Shown one piece after another: positions 43,842 to 55,872 of a DNA stretch of 64,000 nt. Within the stretch, counting starts at the first letter, position 1. Every line of letters starts with the position of its first letter. This DNA comes from Tubulanus polymorphus (Eukaryota > Nemertea > Palaeonemertea > Tubulaniformes > Tubulanidae). The DNA is taken from positions 6,319,414 through 6,383,413 of the forward strand of contig NC_134034.1 in assembly GCF_964204645.1 (NCBI RefSeq), in the 5' to 3' direction. The position numbers and the translations under genes were made by a program. Below the pieces are notes generated by a model. The model saw only the letters and a program-made list of their open reading frames with translations, searched no databases and had not been told where the DNA came from.

Positions 43842-43847
43842 GGAGCA
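43842..43847. other. Right target-site duplication of Maverick copy 2 (GGAGCA)
   Basis: Exact match of the 6 bases at 30,435-30,440. Confidence 0.85.
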
Positions 43848-44228
43848 TTATTTTGTAATTGTGAGTGTAGGCCAATGAATTTATGGCATTTGATCAGGAT
43901 TCGTGTATATTTTCGTACTTAATACAGATATAGTGTCCTTTACGCGAACCCCCTGTGCGTCCTCATTTTGCAAAATCGGATTTTACGTAAATTTCATATC
44001 ATTAATTCAGTCAGGTAGACCTAAAATGATTAACCTTAACCTGTTTTGTTTTTGTAATTTCTATATAACTATCTATATTTTGTATTTTGTATATTTCAAT
44101 TTTGTAAATCTTATTGCTAATGTTTTCATGGGTAACCGAGCCTATTGTACTAATACTTAAGGTAAAATAAGACAATTGATTTCGTCTTTAAAAATACTTT
44201 TTTCAAGAAATATCGAAATTATTCTTAC

Positions 44229-45848
44229 CTGTTTAACTTTGGGTTGATCGTCACCAAACATCTTCATCACAGCTTTTAATACTTTCTTGTAATCTTTCTT
44301 TCTCTTCCCATATATTAATACGAATACAAGAGGGATCTGTTTGATGTTTTTCCCAGATCTGACGAACGAATGAATACTAAAAAGCTTGGTAAATGGCCGC
44401 CTGACGTCCATGTACCAACGTTTGCTGCCCTTCAGAATATCGACCTGCTTCTGTGTTGCAAATACGAGGTGTCTCCTGTCATCTGAAAAAAATATTTAAT
44501 CTATGATGAAACCAGTAGAAAATACTACGATTCGCTTGATTTTTTGAAAGCCGATTATGTTCAAGTTTGTTTCAGTTATTTACTCAAATTAATGATTGAA
44601 CGAGAATGCTAATAGACCAATACTTACCGACCGAAATATCTTTCCTGAAAAACCCGTCGGCAATGAAGTCAGTTTCCAACTGAAAATGCAAATCATTCGG
44701 GTGATCGGGTCGCTGGCCTTGTCGCGCTCCTTTGCCCTGTCTCGCCAGATTTTCGGGAGCTGGAACAGAATCAATGGCCATGTTTTCGTCGGTGACCTGT
44801 TCACGCATCACCTCCTCTACGATTGCCGCAGCTGATCGAAAGACATTTTCTTTCGCCCGTTTTTTCACTTCTGTGCTAATCCTAGCAGCTACTGCGACAC
44901 CGGCGCCTAAAAGAACAAAAGTTCATTTCAATTACAATTAGGGTCAGAAAACTGCATTCATTTGTATTTTCCATTGCGTTTCAAAAACTTTCACTTTCCG
45001 TGCGCCGCCCTCAAAAAAAATCAAACTAATATGATAAATCTAATGAACTCAAGTTATCTGCCTACCTGGAGGATGATTGTGCTCCGAAAGTCTCGAGTAT
45101 TCCGTGGCATTCTGTAGGCCTATCGATCAAAGATGCTTTGCAATTTATGAGTTTATTTCTAACAGAGCACCTCCAATGAACTGTTGAATTAGTTGCACGT
45201 TTCTTTGTGTATGAGAAGCCCAGCGAATCGAACAATTTGTCTTGTCCTCTCTGCGAAGAAGATGATACCTGAAAATGGGAACATTATCATATATAAATCA
45301 AAATTATAAATCAAAATCAAAATACTCATCTTCATTCAACGTAGATATATAGATGAAGCAATTTATGAGTAATTTTGACAAAATACCTTGCTGTATGTAA
45401 TTTCTTCCTCGTCTTCGACTTCTCTGGGTACAGGGTCTCTGATCGAAGATTCATCAAAATCCATTGGCTCTTCAACCCCTCTGGGTACAGGGTCCCTGAT
45501 CGAAGATTCATCGAAATCCATCAGTTCTAATATCGATGGTTCTCGTACTGGTGGAAAGGCATCATCAGTTGACAAGCGAAGGCTCGCCCTCTGGGCGGCT
45601 CCAGTCCCCAATGATAACCGTGTACTTTCTGCCTGGGGAATCGCTGGCAAAGTCCCCTGTAGACGGCAAGGAATGCACTTTCACGGAATGTCCTTGCCAC
45701 TTTTCACTGCTTCCCTGTACGTTTCTCGGGTGATTCCAGTCTTGCAGATTCTGTGCTGCCATTTCCCGCAATCGTCGCACAATATACCCTCTTGCCTTGG
45801 TCTGACTTCCTTCTCGCAAGAAATACATGTAGAATCTCTGGAGGCCAT
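44229..45848 (-). pseudogene. PHD-FLYWCH-MULE transposase gene, 3' part missing
   Basis: Exons (minus): 45848-45387, 45268-45066, 44906-44628, 44482-44229, with GT-AG borders. Exon 1: PHD-like finger (CISCEKEV...CDDCGKWQHRIC...CIPC) in which the conserved Trp before CIPC is a TGA stop, then a duplicated 19-codon unit (MDFDESSIRDPVPR twice). Exon 2: FLYWCH-type domain (VHWRCSVRNKLINCKASL...) ending in EHNHPP only after a one-base shift. Exon 3: the RP-D-HPNDLHFQLE region typical of FLYWCH-MULE proteins. Exon 4: transposase start with WYMD and FTKLFSIHSFV...IPLVFVLIYGKRKKDY. The frame ends at a donor at 44,228; the rest of the catalytic core is absent and Maverick copy 2 lies 381 bases downstream. 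Confidence 0.75.
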
Positions 45849-45889
45849 AATAATCGCTGTTCTCAAGTCGTTGTTATCGCTTTAGCAAA

Positions 45890-47132
45890 ATGCTGGATAG
45901 TGATGACCCACAGAAAAATCAAGGGGTTTATATACTTCTGCAGTTCCAATGGCAAACTAATTAGTCAGGATCAATCAAAATTCCAATCTACTCACCAAAC
46001 AGATCAGTTTCTTTCTTAATTAATGATTAGTTCGATTAATAATTAGTTCTGATTACCGTTCATCCGTTCACGCATATGGAACAAAACTTGAATAGATTGA
46101 ATTCATTTCATAATTTCATGATTTTATTTTGAACGTTTCAAGGATGCTTGCGCTATAGGAGCTAAAGTTAAAGCTTTGAACCAAAATAAACCATTTAATG
46201 TTTAAATGTCGGGCCACCATCCGGTCTTCAGATATTGTATATTTAATGATACAAGACATCAAGAGTAAGAAATGATCAAAACTAAACCAAAATCGAACTG
46301 GATCAGGACAAAAATGACACATTTCTTTTGTTGCCAGTCATGAAATTACGTAAGAAATACCAAAAACACAAAATAATGACGGCCGAGTGACCAATTATAC
46401 ATACACACACAAAAGTGAATCCATATGGCCGAAAATAATACCGTTCTTCCTATGGCAAGTGATTTTTGGTTCAGATAAAGAAAGGAGATTAGAGAGCAAA
46501 TAAAGAATAAGGAACGGGAAAGTTAACGAACGTTTTGTTCCTTTATTAGAGATTAATGTAACGATCAGTACCGTAATAAAAAGTTTACTGACATTCAAAA
46601 TGTTCAATCCCACCATGAGGTTTAACAAAAAGTTGTCAGTTTAATTATAATAATAATAAATAAGTCTTGATGGTGTAGGTATGCTATAAAAACAGTTCAG
46701 ATGCCTCAAGTAAATTATTCCTCTAGTGATTATAACATGAACGCCTTTATCATAGATTACACGTCCATGATTTTATAATTGACTACTAGTTGTCAGTACC
46801 GCTCTGCCCTCTGAGTAAGTGCTGACTACTTTTCTACAATCTCATTCGTTCACCTGTGTTTGTTGATTTAAGAAACAATGTGAATTAGTCCAAGCTAACT
46901 GAAATCAATCATAACAACTAACTAATTACATAATTTCCTGATTTAAGAAACAATGTATATAAATTAGTTCTCCAAGCGAACTGAAATCAATCACAACAAC
47001 TAACAAACTAACAATTAATTCCTTTGACGTTATAATAATGATTAAGTTTATTTTCAAAAGAAATTAACAAAATGCAAAAATATCACGTTAAGATTTTCTT
47101 CCAATAGATGACAAAATTTTGTCCGTATTATA
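45890..47132. other. No gene; two direct ~90-bp repeats near 46,860-47,010
   Basis: Upstream flank of the PHD-FLYWCH gene. TTTAAGAAACAATGT...AACTGAAATCAATCA is repeated at about 46,868 and 46,942. No coding or RNA feature seen. Confidence 0.4.
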
Positions 47133-47214
47133 CATCCTCCCCCGGCAGGGATTCGAACCTGAAGCATCGCTAATCTCGATGTCATCAGGTACGAATCCCT
47201 GCCGTGGGAGGATG
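47133..47214. repeat. 30-bp-arm palindrome with tRNA B-box-like sequence
   Basis: Left arm 47,133-47,162 (CATCCTCCCCCGGCAGGGAT...) and right arm 47,185-47,214 pair with two mismatches around a 22-base spacer. The arm includes GGATTCGAACC, the tRNA T-arm consensus. Confidence 0.8.
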
Positions 47215-47319
47215 CATTAAACAAAATCCGAATTATGTTCTCCCATTTGATCCGAATTAAACGAGTTATACTGCAGTACATTACTAATAATGCACAGATC
47301 TCTATATTTAAACAACGCG

Positions 47320-47560
47320 GGAAATGGGCCGACTTGGTGGGCCGAGTTGGTTGGGACGAGTGGGACGAGTTGGCAGTGGGCCGACTTGACCGTACTCCCC
47401 GCAGAGTACGCGAGTTTTGTACCGTCTGGTTTGTCTGCACTCTGAGTTTGCTAGCATTATGAGTTTTCCGGTTTGCTCGGCTACCCGTACTGGCGGGGTA
47501 GTCTAGAGAGGCCAATGAAAACTCCGGTTTGCTAAACCACCCCTCTTTGCGGGGATGCGG
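47320..47560. repeat. Relic of a tRNA-associated repeat (GGGCCGAGTTGG units)
   Basis: GGGCCGACTTGG/GGGCCGAGTTGG/GGGACGAGTTGG units occur at 47,329-47,390. Their reverse complements occur at about 29,705-29,780 (CAACTCGTCCC, ACTCGGCCCAC), next to another B-box-like motif. No ORF. Confidence 0.4.
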
Positions 47561-47869
47561 TATGATGTTTGATCTGACAGTTTCATGTGGTTAATGGCTG
47601 TTTCAAGTGCTTACAACGATGCTTATTACTTCGTGGTACATGGTGGTTTAAAAAAAGATTTCATAATAATACGCTCACCGCGTGGGCTTCGTGGAAAGAC
47701 CACTACCTGTGACCTTCCCAAATTTTAATTGTCCTGTCCGATTTGGTTTCATCCAATTCAGAGACTGCCTTTTCCAGTTAGGGCATTTTTGGATCACGTC
47801 ACTCCAGGAAAGGACTTAACGCTTTTGGGCCCCTTCGTCGGTTCCACATGTTTCATTTGAGCTATAGAC

Positions 47870-48260
47870 CACAATGGTGACACCATGATGGTCAGTAACT
47901 GACCAATTGAGATATCCCCGAGTCTGAACACTTGACTTCGAATTTCGGAAATTTATCATGTAATGTTTGTTTTCAAACTACTAAGGAATCATCATTGCAA
48001 ATTCATCACTGACCATCACTGACCACCAATGACCAATTCAAACTTCTCGAATATGAAAACGATATACCGCGTTATGGTGTCAAACTAGAAAGGATTCGCC
48101 ATTGAAAATTCATAAATTGACCATCACTGACCACCACTGACCAATTGCAACTTCTTGAAAGAACGATATACCGGTACCGCATTTGGTGTGAAACTAGAAA
48201 GGATTCGCCATTAAATTTCATAAATTGACCATCACTGACCACCACTGCCCAAGTGAAACT
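47870..48260 (+). repeat. Tandem ~105-bp repeats (CTGACCATCACTGACCACCA)
   Basis: Two and a half units sharing GACCATCACTGACCACCACT, CGATATACCG and AACTAGAAAGGATTCGCCAT. Related sequence in inverted orientation lies at 52,690-52,860. Confidence 0.75.
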
Positions 48261-51200
48261 TCTCAAATATCGTGGTCGAATTCGAAAGTGCTTGTCGTCG
48301 TATTGCTATTTCTAGAAACCAGCAGAAAGTTTTGCTACTGTTTTTGAATGGCGTTGACATGATGGAAATTTATTATCCATAAATGGGTTACACATCTGGA
48401 TCACAGCACCTCACTTGCCGCAGTGCGTTATTTTCACTGCATAGTAATGCTAATACATAAACTTTTTTACTACTTGACTCGAATCATCTGAACAGTACTG
48501 CGTTTGAAAACTCAACGAATAGAAAATGTTTGCGGGAAGCGCCTACAAATAAGTTATAATAAGAGTAATTAATCGATGCATGAAAAACAATTAAATCACA
48601 AGGTGACTAACACCCTCTTTCAACCAATCTGCGCGATACTAATTAATTAAATCATTAAACGCATTTGGGTTCCTAATATTTGAAATCATGTGATACAATA
48701 GTTGTTCTTTAGACTTGGCCACTTACATTTCAGAAAACCGCGTACTAGACCAGTGATCACCGAGGCAATAACCATTCCTTCAAGTTATGAAAATTCGATG
48801 GTAACGCGGATTCTTCGCCTCTAAAAACTGTTTCGTTAATAGTTTTCTTTATATGAAAAGTGTTCATAGGAATTGAAATTTGGAGCGATATCAGTCACAG
48901 CTGTAACCCTTTTTCATTGTCAGTTCTTTTTTGGAATTCAAGTAGATTAGTGAAAATATCAATGATGAAGTTCACTTATTATATCAAGTACCGTTTTTAC
49001 TGTCGCATGCGAGTCGAAACAAAAAGATCTATCCAACTGCATATCTTCGGGTATAAACTGTGATATCCTTCAGTATGTTATGAATATCTTTAAAAATTTG
49101 TGTTCTAGTATAATACCCGAAGGTTTAACTATCGGACACATAAAAGATTCGCCATAATCAAAGTTTTTAAGAAAATCTTTCTTCGAGAAAGAAAGATCTT
49201 TAAAAGAACGATTGGCGTCAAACTAATCCATAATGGACTGTTGTGAATTTATTGAATAATCCACCTGAGAAATTTAAAGATTTCGAAGCGAAATTTATTC
49301 ATATAAATCAAAAATGCATGAATAACTTGACGTTATTTGCGGGTCTCATGAAACACTTTCGTGCGCTCTTTTTAAATCTAAAATAGCATAAATACATGCG
49401 TGTTTCGTTATAAACAAGGTTTAATTCCAAACGCACATGAAATATGGAGCCTGCATCACACGATATACACATCTTGAATTTTCTCTAACTACGTAGGCCC
49501 TTTCCAAATGGGAATTGTTCAGTTTTTTAACGGCCGACATTCAGAGGCACCTAAAAAAACCGGTTGTATAGCACTTGAGATTTTCAGTGTAGGGCACATC
49601 TCACATCGACTCGGCTCGCGGTCGGTGGTTTAATGGGAACACAACTGGTTGTTACTAGTTTAACAGTTGACGAATTCAGAAAACTTTTTTCAAATGTCTT
49701 TGATAACTTTTTAAACATAGTATTCTTCTTAGTTACATTTCGCTGATTCCATAGATATTTTTTCATGAAAATTGCTCCAGTTATAACGGATTTAAACATA
49801 CATGTAAAATGATTATTTTCAAAATATTCTATTTTCTCCGATTTTGAAGAAATTCTGACACAATATCATCTCCACTCGACACATGATTTTACTTCGGCGC
49901 CTTTGAAGGGAGTGTCACTTGTTGTTGAGTTCATATTTAGTCAAACAAGAAGATATGCCTGATTCCTTTTTAGAATTTAGATTTCGACGGATATCATCAA
50001 ATTACTAGAAAGGGACAGCAGCTTTCGGTCATCCGCAAAAAAATACCTAGAATGCTCTCCTAGGGTTATGGAAAAACATGTCACGAAACATACAGAAAAT
50101 CCTTTGTTTGGTAGACTGAAATTATTGAACTCTTAAATAGCAACATTCAGAGAAACAAAAACATAAGAATATATTCTCGCCCACCCTTTAAAAAAACAAC
50201 GTGATTTCAATTGAAGATGACACGTAGCCTCATATCAAATGATATGAACGCAACAGAGCCTATTCATTCTCTTTACGAGGATGGGTCTCCACATTCATAG
50301 GATACGATACGAGATTCGTGGGTACGAATGATGAATACAACTGATAAAGCGCCAATTTCACTGATTCTTGCACATAAAGGTGTTTTAGAGTAATCTAGTT
50401 AACAGGTGTGTTTTAGGAGTATTTTGAATTTAAATTCAAATCGGGGTTCATGACGAACATTGAGCATTCTAGGGCTGGAGCAAGAAACGTGTGGGATCGT
50501 CCGCCAATGGTATCGCCAAAGAAATAATAAGGAGCCAGTCCGTGGTGGCTATTGAAAGCAACGACCGCATGTGAATGCATTGATTGAATGACATCTCAAA
50601 AATCAGATTATATAAAATTGAACATGATATATGGATAGGTTATTCCATATACTGGTAAAAATGATGCCAAATATGTGATATTAATGTTCAATTAAAAAGT
50701 AGAAACCGAATCCATAATTCAGTCTGGTATTGTTATAACATCAAACACTCAAATTTAATCCTTTGTTAGATTGGTAGCCAGTGTAGATGAGCAAGAATAG
50801 TGGTCCCTAATTTTAATGTGGACTGTTCAACAAGTTGGAGTTTGTGTAGAGATGAATGAGTTTAAAATGGAGTGGAATTTAGATAATACTGTTTGAATGT
50901 CTATTACTCAATCTTTTTATTGATCATAAAAAATTGTGGTAAAATATTTGACTCTAGGGTTGGTTTTAGATTGTATCTCTCCACGCCAGAGGTAATCACG
51001 GATATTGGACTACACAAAATTCCTTGTGTACAGCTCAACTTTTTAAATCCCTGGAAAAGCTCGCCACGGATATATCTCAGTAATGATTAATTTTCCCACA
51101 AATTCTCCCCTTCGAAAAACCTAAACAACCAATGTAAGTTTGCCAATGCACTATTGTTACCTTTTCTAGCTATTTGCACTAGCTGTTTGTAGCAAATAGA

Positions 51201-52680
51201 TTGCATCCTCTATTATAGGAGTAAAGGATACAGCTCTGGGACCCGTTTCTCAAAAGATAGTTTAAATTAACCATCATCCAATATGATACATGACTAAATA
51301 CACTGAAAAAGATCAACTATGTACACATTTCAAATTTCAAACCATGTTTTATCATTAGAAAATTACGACACAACGTTCGATCTCTCACTAGAGATAATCT
51401 TTTTGAATTTGTGCACTGATTTTTCGTATCGTATTATCGTATTTTCAATTCTCTGCTTTTGAGTCAACAAGTACAAAGTTATTTTAGCAATGAAAATTTA
51501 ATTGTCATTATAAATGTAAACTATCCACTGGTAAACTTACTAACTTTTGGCAACTGACCTTAGATCGTGGAATGGTCTCAGGCGGCCTGCTGATCCACTC
51601 TTTATTTATACTACTAAAGAAATATACAGTATAAGACGTAAAAAGTATATGAACATATTATTTATCTTTATGTCGCGATAATTCGTGTACGTATGATTGA
51701 AAAACGATATTCTATCGAATCTCATGGTACTTATGATTATTGTGTATAGAATCAATAATTAGCAACCGTCCACGGATACGAAGCGGCCTAAGTTTACATC
51801 CTACCAAAATTATCTTCGAAACTCTCAGCATTATTTCAAGGGTCGGTCTTAGAAAATTTATGAAGGACGTGTTCACAGGTTAACGAGGCCAAAAATCTTC
51901 CCCAAAATTTCAAATTTTTACAAGCAAAGATAATATACTTCATGCTTTTGGTGCAGAAAAAAATACATGTACACAAAATGCAAATTGAGTTTTCAAAGTA
52001 AACGATTGAGTGAGGAATTGTTTCGAATTCAAGGTTTTCCCATTAACACTCCGGTATTTTTCAATAAGATAAGTCAAACTATTGTTGTGATGGCCAGTTG
52101 AATACTTCATCATTATATTGAAAGATATGTTATACTTAATGCATCCTTTCTTAGGCCTTACAGCTTTCTCTATTGGTTAGCGTTGTGATCACTCAAAATT
52201 AACCATAAGTTTGAATTCTCACTGACCTACAACATCTCTATAACAAAAATATATTTCATATCAGGCAATTAGCTTTTATCTGTGCTCAGTGGACAGCAGC
52301 TACGAAACATTTCAAACTACTACATTATCATTCCATCTATTCATGTATATATAATATGATATGATATCTTCTTTGTTCAGTTTAAAAGTCTTGATCGTAA
52401 AAGTTTGACAAGTCTCGCATGTTGGTACCGATACGCACGTTCACGCGAGTGAAATGTGCACGTTACAGGCTCAAATGTGCACGTTACAATTACAAATGGA
52501 AACGTTGTTCGTTCAAAACCCTACGTAAAAATCTTATGCATTTTAGCGGAATTTCAAAGTTAGCTCGCTACCTACAACAAAAATCGGACAAGACTTTTTC
52601 AAGCGACAAATTTAAATATAAGAGTTAGTAGTACTAACGAAGGATTCACTAAACATATAAATTACTTATGGGGGTTCTGG
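48261..52680. other. No gene recognised (4.4 kb)
   Basis: AT-rich non-coding sequence; the longest ORFs are about 70 codons without recognisable domains. A short hairpin (ATCTTTCTT-CGAG-AAAGAAAGAT) lies near 49,178. The block is flanked by inverted GACCA-rich repeats and may be the body of a decayed DNA element. Confidence 0.4.
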
Positions 52681-52960
52681 TTAGCACTGGTAACTGGTCT
52701 GTACTGGTCAAGCATTGGTCAGTTAAACAATTCTTAGATTAATGCCCACATCATATCTAGTTATTTGACACCAAACAACTTAATTGTTTGCAAACAAATA
52801 ATTTACTATATGGTCAGTACTGGTCATGCATTGGTCAGTTAAAAGACCATGGTCCACGCCACATTTGATACCAAACATGATTGGATTGTGTCGTTTCGAA
52901 AATTTATCTGTTGGGCAATTTGTGGTCAGCCCTGGTTCGTTAGGTTCTTATTTTGCGGGC
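52681..52960 (-). repeat. Inverted relative of the 47,870 GACCA repeats
   Basis: TACTGGTCAAGCATTGGTCA and TACTGGTCATGCATTGGTCA units at about 52,700 and 52,817, each followed by GTTAAA and a TTTGACACCAAAC / TTTGATACCAAAC block. The reverse complement resembles the units at 47,870-48,260. Confidence 0.55.
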
Positions 52961-53486
52961 ATTTTTTCTCGAACCACCGAAGGACAGAATCACTAATTAA
53001 TTCACCAGATCGTTAATTGCTTAAAATGAAGATTAGTGTTTAACTAATAGTCCTTGTCTGAACAAAATGTCTCTGGTATGGGTCCTATGGAATCATGTCC
53101 TTAACTGTACACCGTACTGTATCTTTGTACTGTATCTTTTTATGTTCACTACCATCGTAATTGACTATGATGTTTTCAAGTGGTCTTAAGTACCGCTAAT
53201 AGCCGAAAGTCGTTGATTTATGTGAAATTTACATACAGCGCCACCCGTTGATAGTAAAACTAACCCGAGCAATACGGGTGTTAAATAGATACGCTAGCAA
53301 ACCGGCATTCTCATAATGAGCACCCAGCGAGTCATCATGTGACATTATTTTCCGAAGATACAAGAGCTAGTAGAAACGCTGTTATACATACACCCTGTCA
53401 CACATCTATGACATAAATTATGTTTGATAATTATGGGGTATTGAAAATATATGTCATTTAATTCTGAAAAAAAAAAATTTCCTCCT

Positions 53487-53538
53487 AGACTGGTTACCGG
53501 TCTCCATCTTCAATTATAATGGGACAGGCAACCAGTCT
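53487..53538. repeat. Short palindromic repeat, copy 2 (AGACTGGT...ACCAGTCT)
   Basis: Near-identical to 29,503-29,555, same orientation. Confidence 0.7.
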
Positions 53539-54313
53539 AAACATCCTCCAAAGGCGTACTCTTTTATGACCTCCGAAGTCTCCGTCAGAAATCTCCGGTT
53601 GGCTCCACACAAAATCCGAATCACACCACCTCGACAGAAAGGAGGTTTCGGAGACTCCAAAAAGTCACGTGACCAATAAAAGAGTACGATTGGAGGCAAA
53701 CGGATTCTCCGATCTGATAAAACAGTTCGCCCCAAGTCACCGATTTCTTCGTAAATTTAGTCCGTTGCCTTAGTCCGAGACCCGCATTCAATATGGCGAC
53801 TACTATGGACATTTCGAAAATGAAGGTTTGTTGATCGTTTCTTTCGAATCCTCGAATCCTTAGGCCTATATTTCCTTTCCTATTTTACCACCTATACAAG
53901 CTCCTGTATTTTTCATTCCGGATGACTAAATTCAGTCATAACCAGAAAAAGTACCATTAACACGGGTAGGCCTAGTCTTGTGTAGTAGTCTTTATATGGT
54001 ACCTAATTCAATTCAATATTTTATTGGAAGTGCATATTTTCATTTAAATCACGATTTAGGTATAGCAATACCAACTACGAGGTATATGTTGCCTAGAGAT
54101 GCAAATTCTGTAAAATTTGCTCTCCTTCAAGCACAAAATATGTTCATCTGATAAATAAATCCTCATTTTGAACAAAATATTGTCGAAGTGGATATTAAAC
54201 CGTGGCCTATGGCAAAGTATTTACTTCCGCTCTTTTACCGTACATTATTACTATATATATAGTATTAACTAATAGAATTAACAATTAAATCATTATATTG
54301 GGTTTAAGGTAGT

Positions 54314-54809
54314 CTAATGTCTATTTCAACCTGACTTGAGAGCATTCCTGGTGGCCTAGCTCAGTCAGTTTTGGTAGTACATACCTGATAGAAGTCTTAT
54401 TAGGAACAGAATGCATTGGCATATGACCTAAAATATCGTTTTTTAATCCACTTTAAACTGTATTGAAGGATATCCAGAAAATCTGCATTGAGAGGGGTTC
54501 CTGAGAGAAAAGAGACTCCATGATTTCAAAGTTTAACAATATGTCTCCATGCCTACCAAGTGAAGTTTGGTACGTAGGCATGGAAACATATTGTTAAACT
54601 TTCAAATCCTGGAGTCACTTCTTTTCATTTAACCCGTGGAGACTTTAAGGATATCCTTCAATACAGTTTCGAATTAATTAAAAAATGATGATTTAGGTCG
54701 ACTGCCTGTCCTTTCTGGTCCTATTAAGACCTTTGTCAGGTATGTCCCACCAAAAATTGGCGAGCTAGGCCACCGGAATGCTCTCAAGTCAGGTTGAAAT
54801 AGACATTAG
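54314..54809. mobile_element. 496-bp foldback element (full-length palindrome)
   Basis: The left arm (54,314 to about 54,555) and right arm (about 54,572 to 54,809) are inverted copies with scattered mismatches. Termini CTAATGTCTATTTCAACCTG / reverse complement are identical. The centre is CCATGCCTACC-AAGTGAAGTTT-GGTACGTAGGCATGG. No coding capacity. Confidence 0.9.
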
Positions 54810-55435
54810 TACCTAGCCGTTGTTCCTCAAACAATGTCTAGGGCGAAAGTGCTCATATAAGGTTAATTTTCGTCCCTCATTTTGAGGGATGAGGCTTTGA
54901 GCGTCTATTTCACCCCTTAGGCCTAAAGCACCCTCAACTTACCTCAAACTGACTGTTCTGTAATCAGATGGAAGTTAACTATTGTTTGTGCATAAATTTG
55001 TAATCCTAAGTAGCTCTGACGATCGTAGTAGCTCAAAACTTTTGACTAGTCACCTCAAAAATCAGTTGAAGTGAAGCACCATAACAAATATGGCGGCTTT
55101 TCGTGGTGCATGGTGGGAGTGTAAATAACAGATTCGGACTTAAACTTGGACTGACATTGATGCCAATGCAGATATCATTCTTGTTTCAAATACTTATGGT
55201 TAAAATTGACCAAAATTGATGCGCTTTATCAACAAAAAATAACATATAGAGTTATTTTAGAGAGATTTATTGAGTTTTCACATTTCATTCATTTAGTCCG
55301 TATTGGAAATCCCGATAGTGGCAATCACTACAATTCAAATCAAATCAATAAATTCTCCGGTTCGTGATTTAAATCATCAAAAATTTGGTAAGGTGAGGTA
55401 CTATAGATAGTTAAAACATTTGGGTGGTTTTCAGC

Positions 55436-55710
55436 GAGCTCGGTGGTTTAGTGGTATGACGCTGCGCTAGTAATTTACTGGCCCGGGTTCGAGTCTCGCT
55501 CTATTTTATCTATCCCTGATCTCCACACTCTACTTGAATTTTGGCTGATTTACACCGCACAGAGGTGCACGACTTTACGATTTAAGGATAGTGTGGAGCG
55601 AGATCAGAGTTCAATCAATTTGAATTCGATAAAATTGTCCAGATCGAGAGGAATTCGGACCTGGCCCAGCGTATTCCTAGCCCAACTTTTTTCCACTAGT
55701 AGACCACCGA
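55436..55710 (+). mobile_element. tRNA-related SINE/MITE with inverted ends
   Basis: The 5' part AGCGAGCTCGGTGGTTTAGTGG...GGGTTCGAGTCTCGCT has A-box-like (TGGTTTAGTGG) and B-box-like (GGTTCGAGTC) Pol III elements, and its first six bases pair with the last six. GAGCTCGGTGGT at the left end is mirrored by ACCACCGAGCTC at about 55,698-55,709. The T-stem pairs poorly, so it is not a functional tRNA. Confidence 0.55.
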
Positions 55711-55794
55711 GCTCCTTGCAATCCAAGCGTAAGTTTTAATTACATAGGCCTATAGCACTGAACCTTACCAGTCCCTATCCTTAGGGGTAAAATG

Positions 55795-55870
55795 GACCCT
55801 TACCCTCTAGACCCTAACCCTAACGAAACCCTGTCCCTAATCCCAATATAGTGATTTTATTGTTACTTTT
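55795..55870. other. Short telomere-like CCCTAA run
   Basis: CCCTAACCCTAACG with further degenerate ACCCT units near 55,820-55,840. Too short to be more than an interstitial remnant. Confidence 0.3.
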
Positions 55871-55872
55871 AT

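Noticed and set aside
45388-45885. 165-codon plus-strand ORF
   Set aside because: It lies antisense to the PHD exon, which has a recognisable domain, splice donor and start.
47868-48266. CRISPR-like array
   Set aside because: Units are imperfect ~105-bp tandem repeats with no short direct repeat/spacer pattern, in a eukaryotic genome.
55436-55505. Functional tRNA gene
   Set aside because: The acceptor ends pair but the T-stem has a mismatch and the anticodon arm is not convincing; SINE-like is a better reading.
55820-55845. Telomere or telomere-associated end
   Set aside because: Only about two CCCTAA units, embedded in ordinary sequence.
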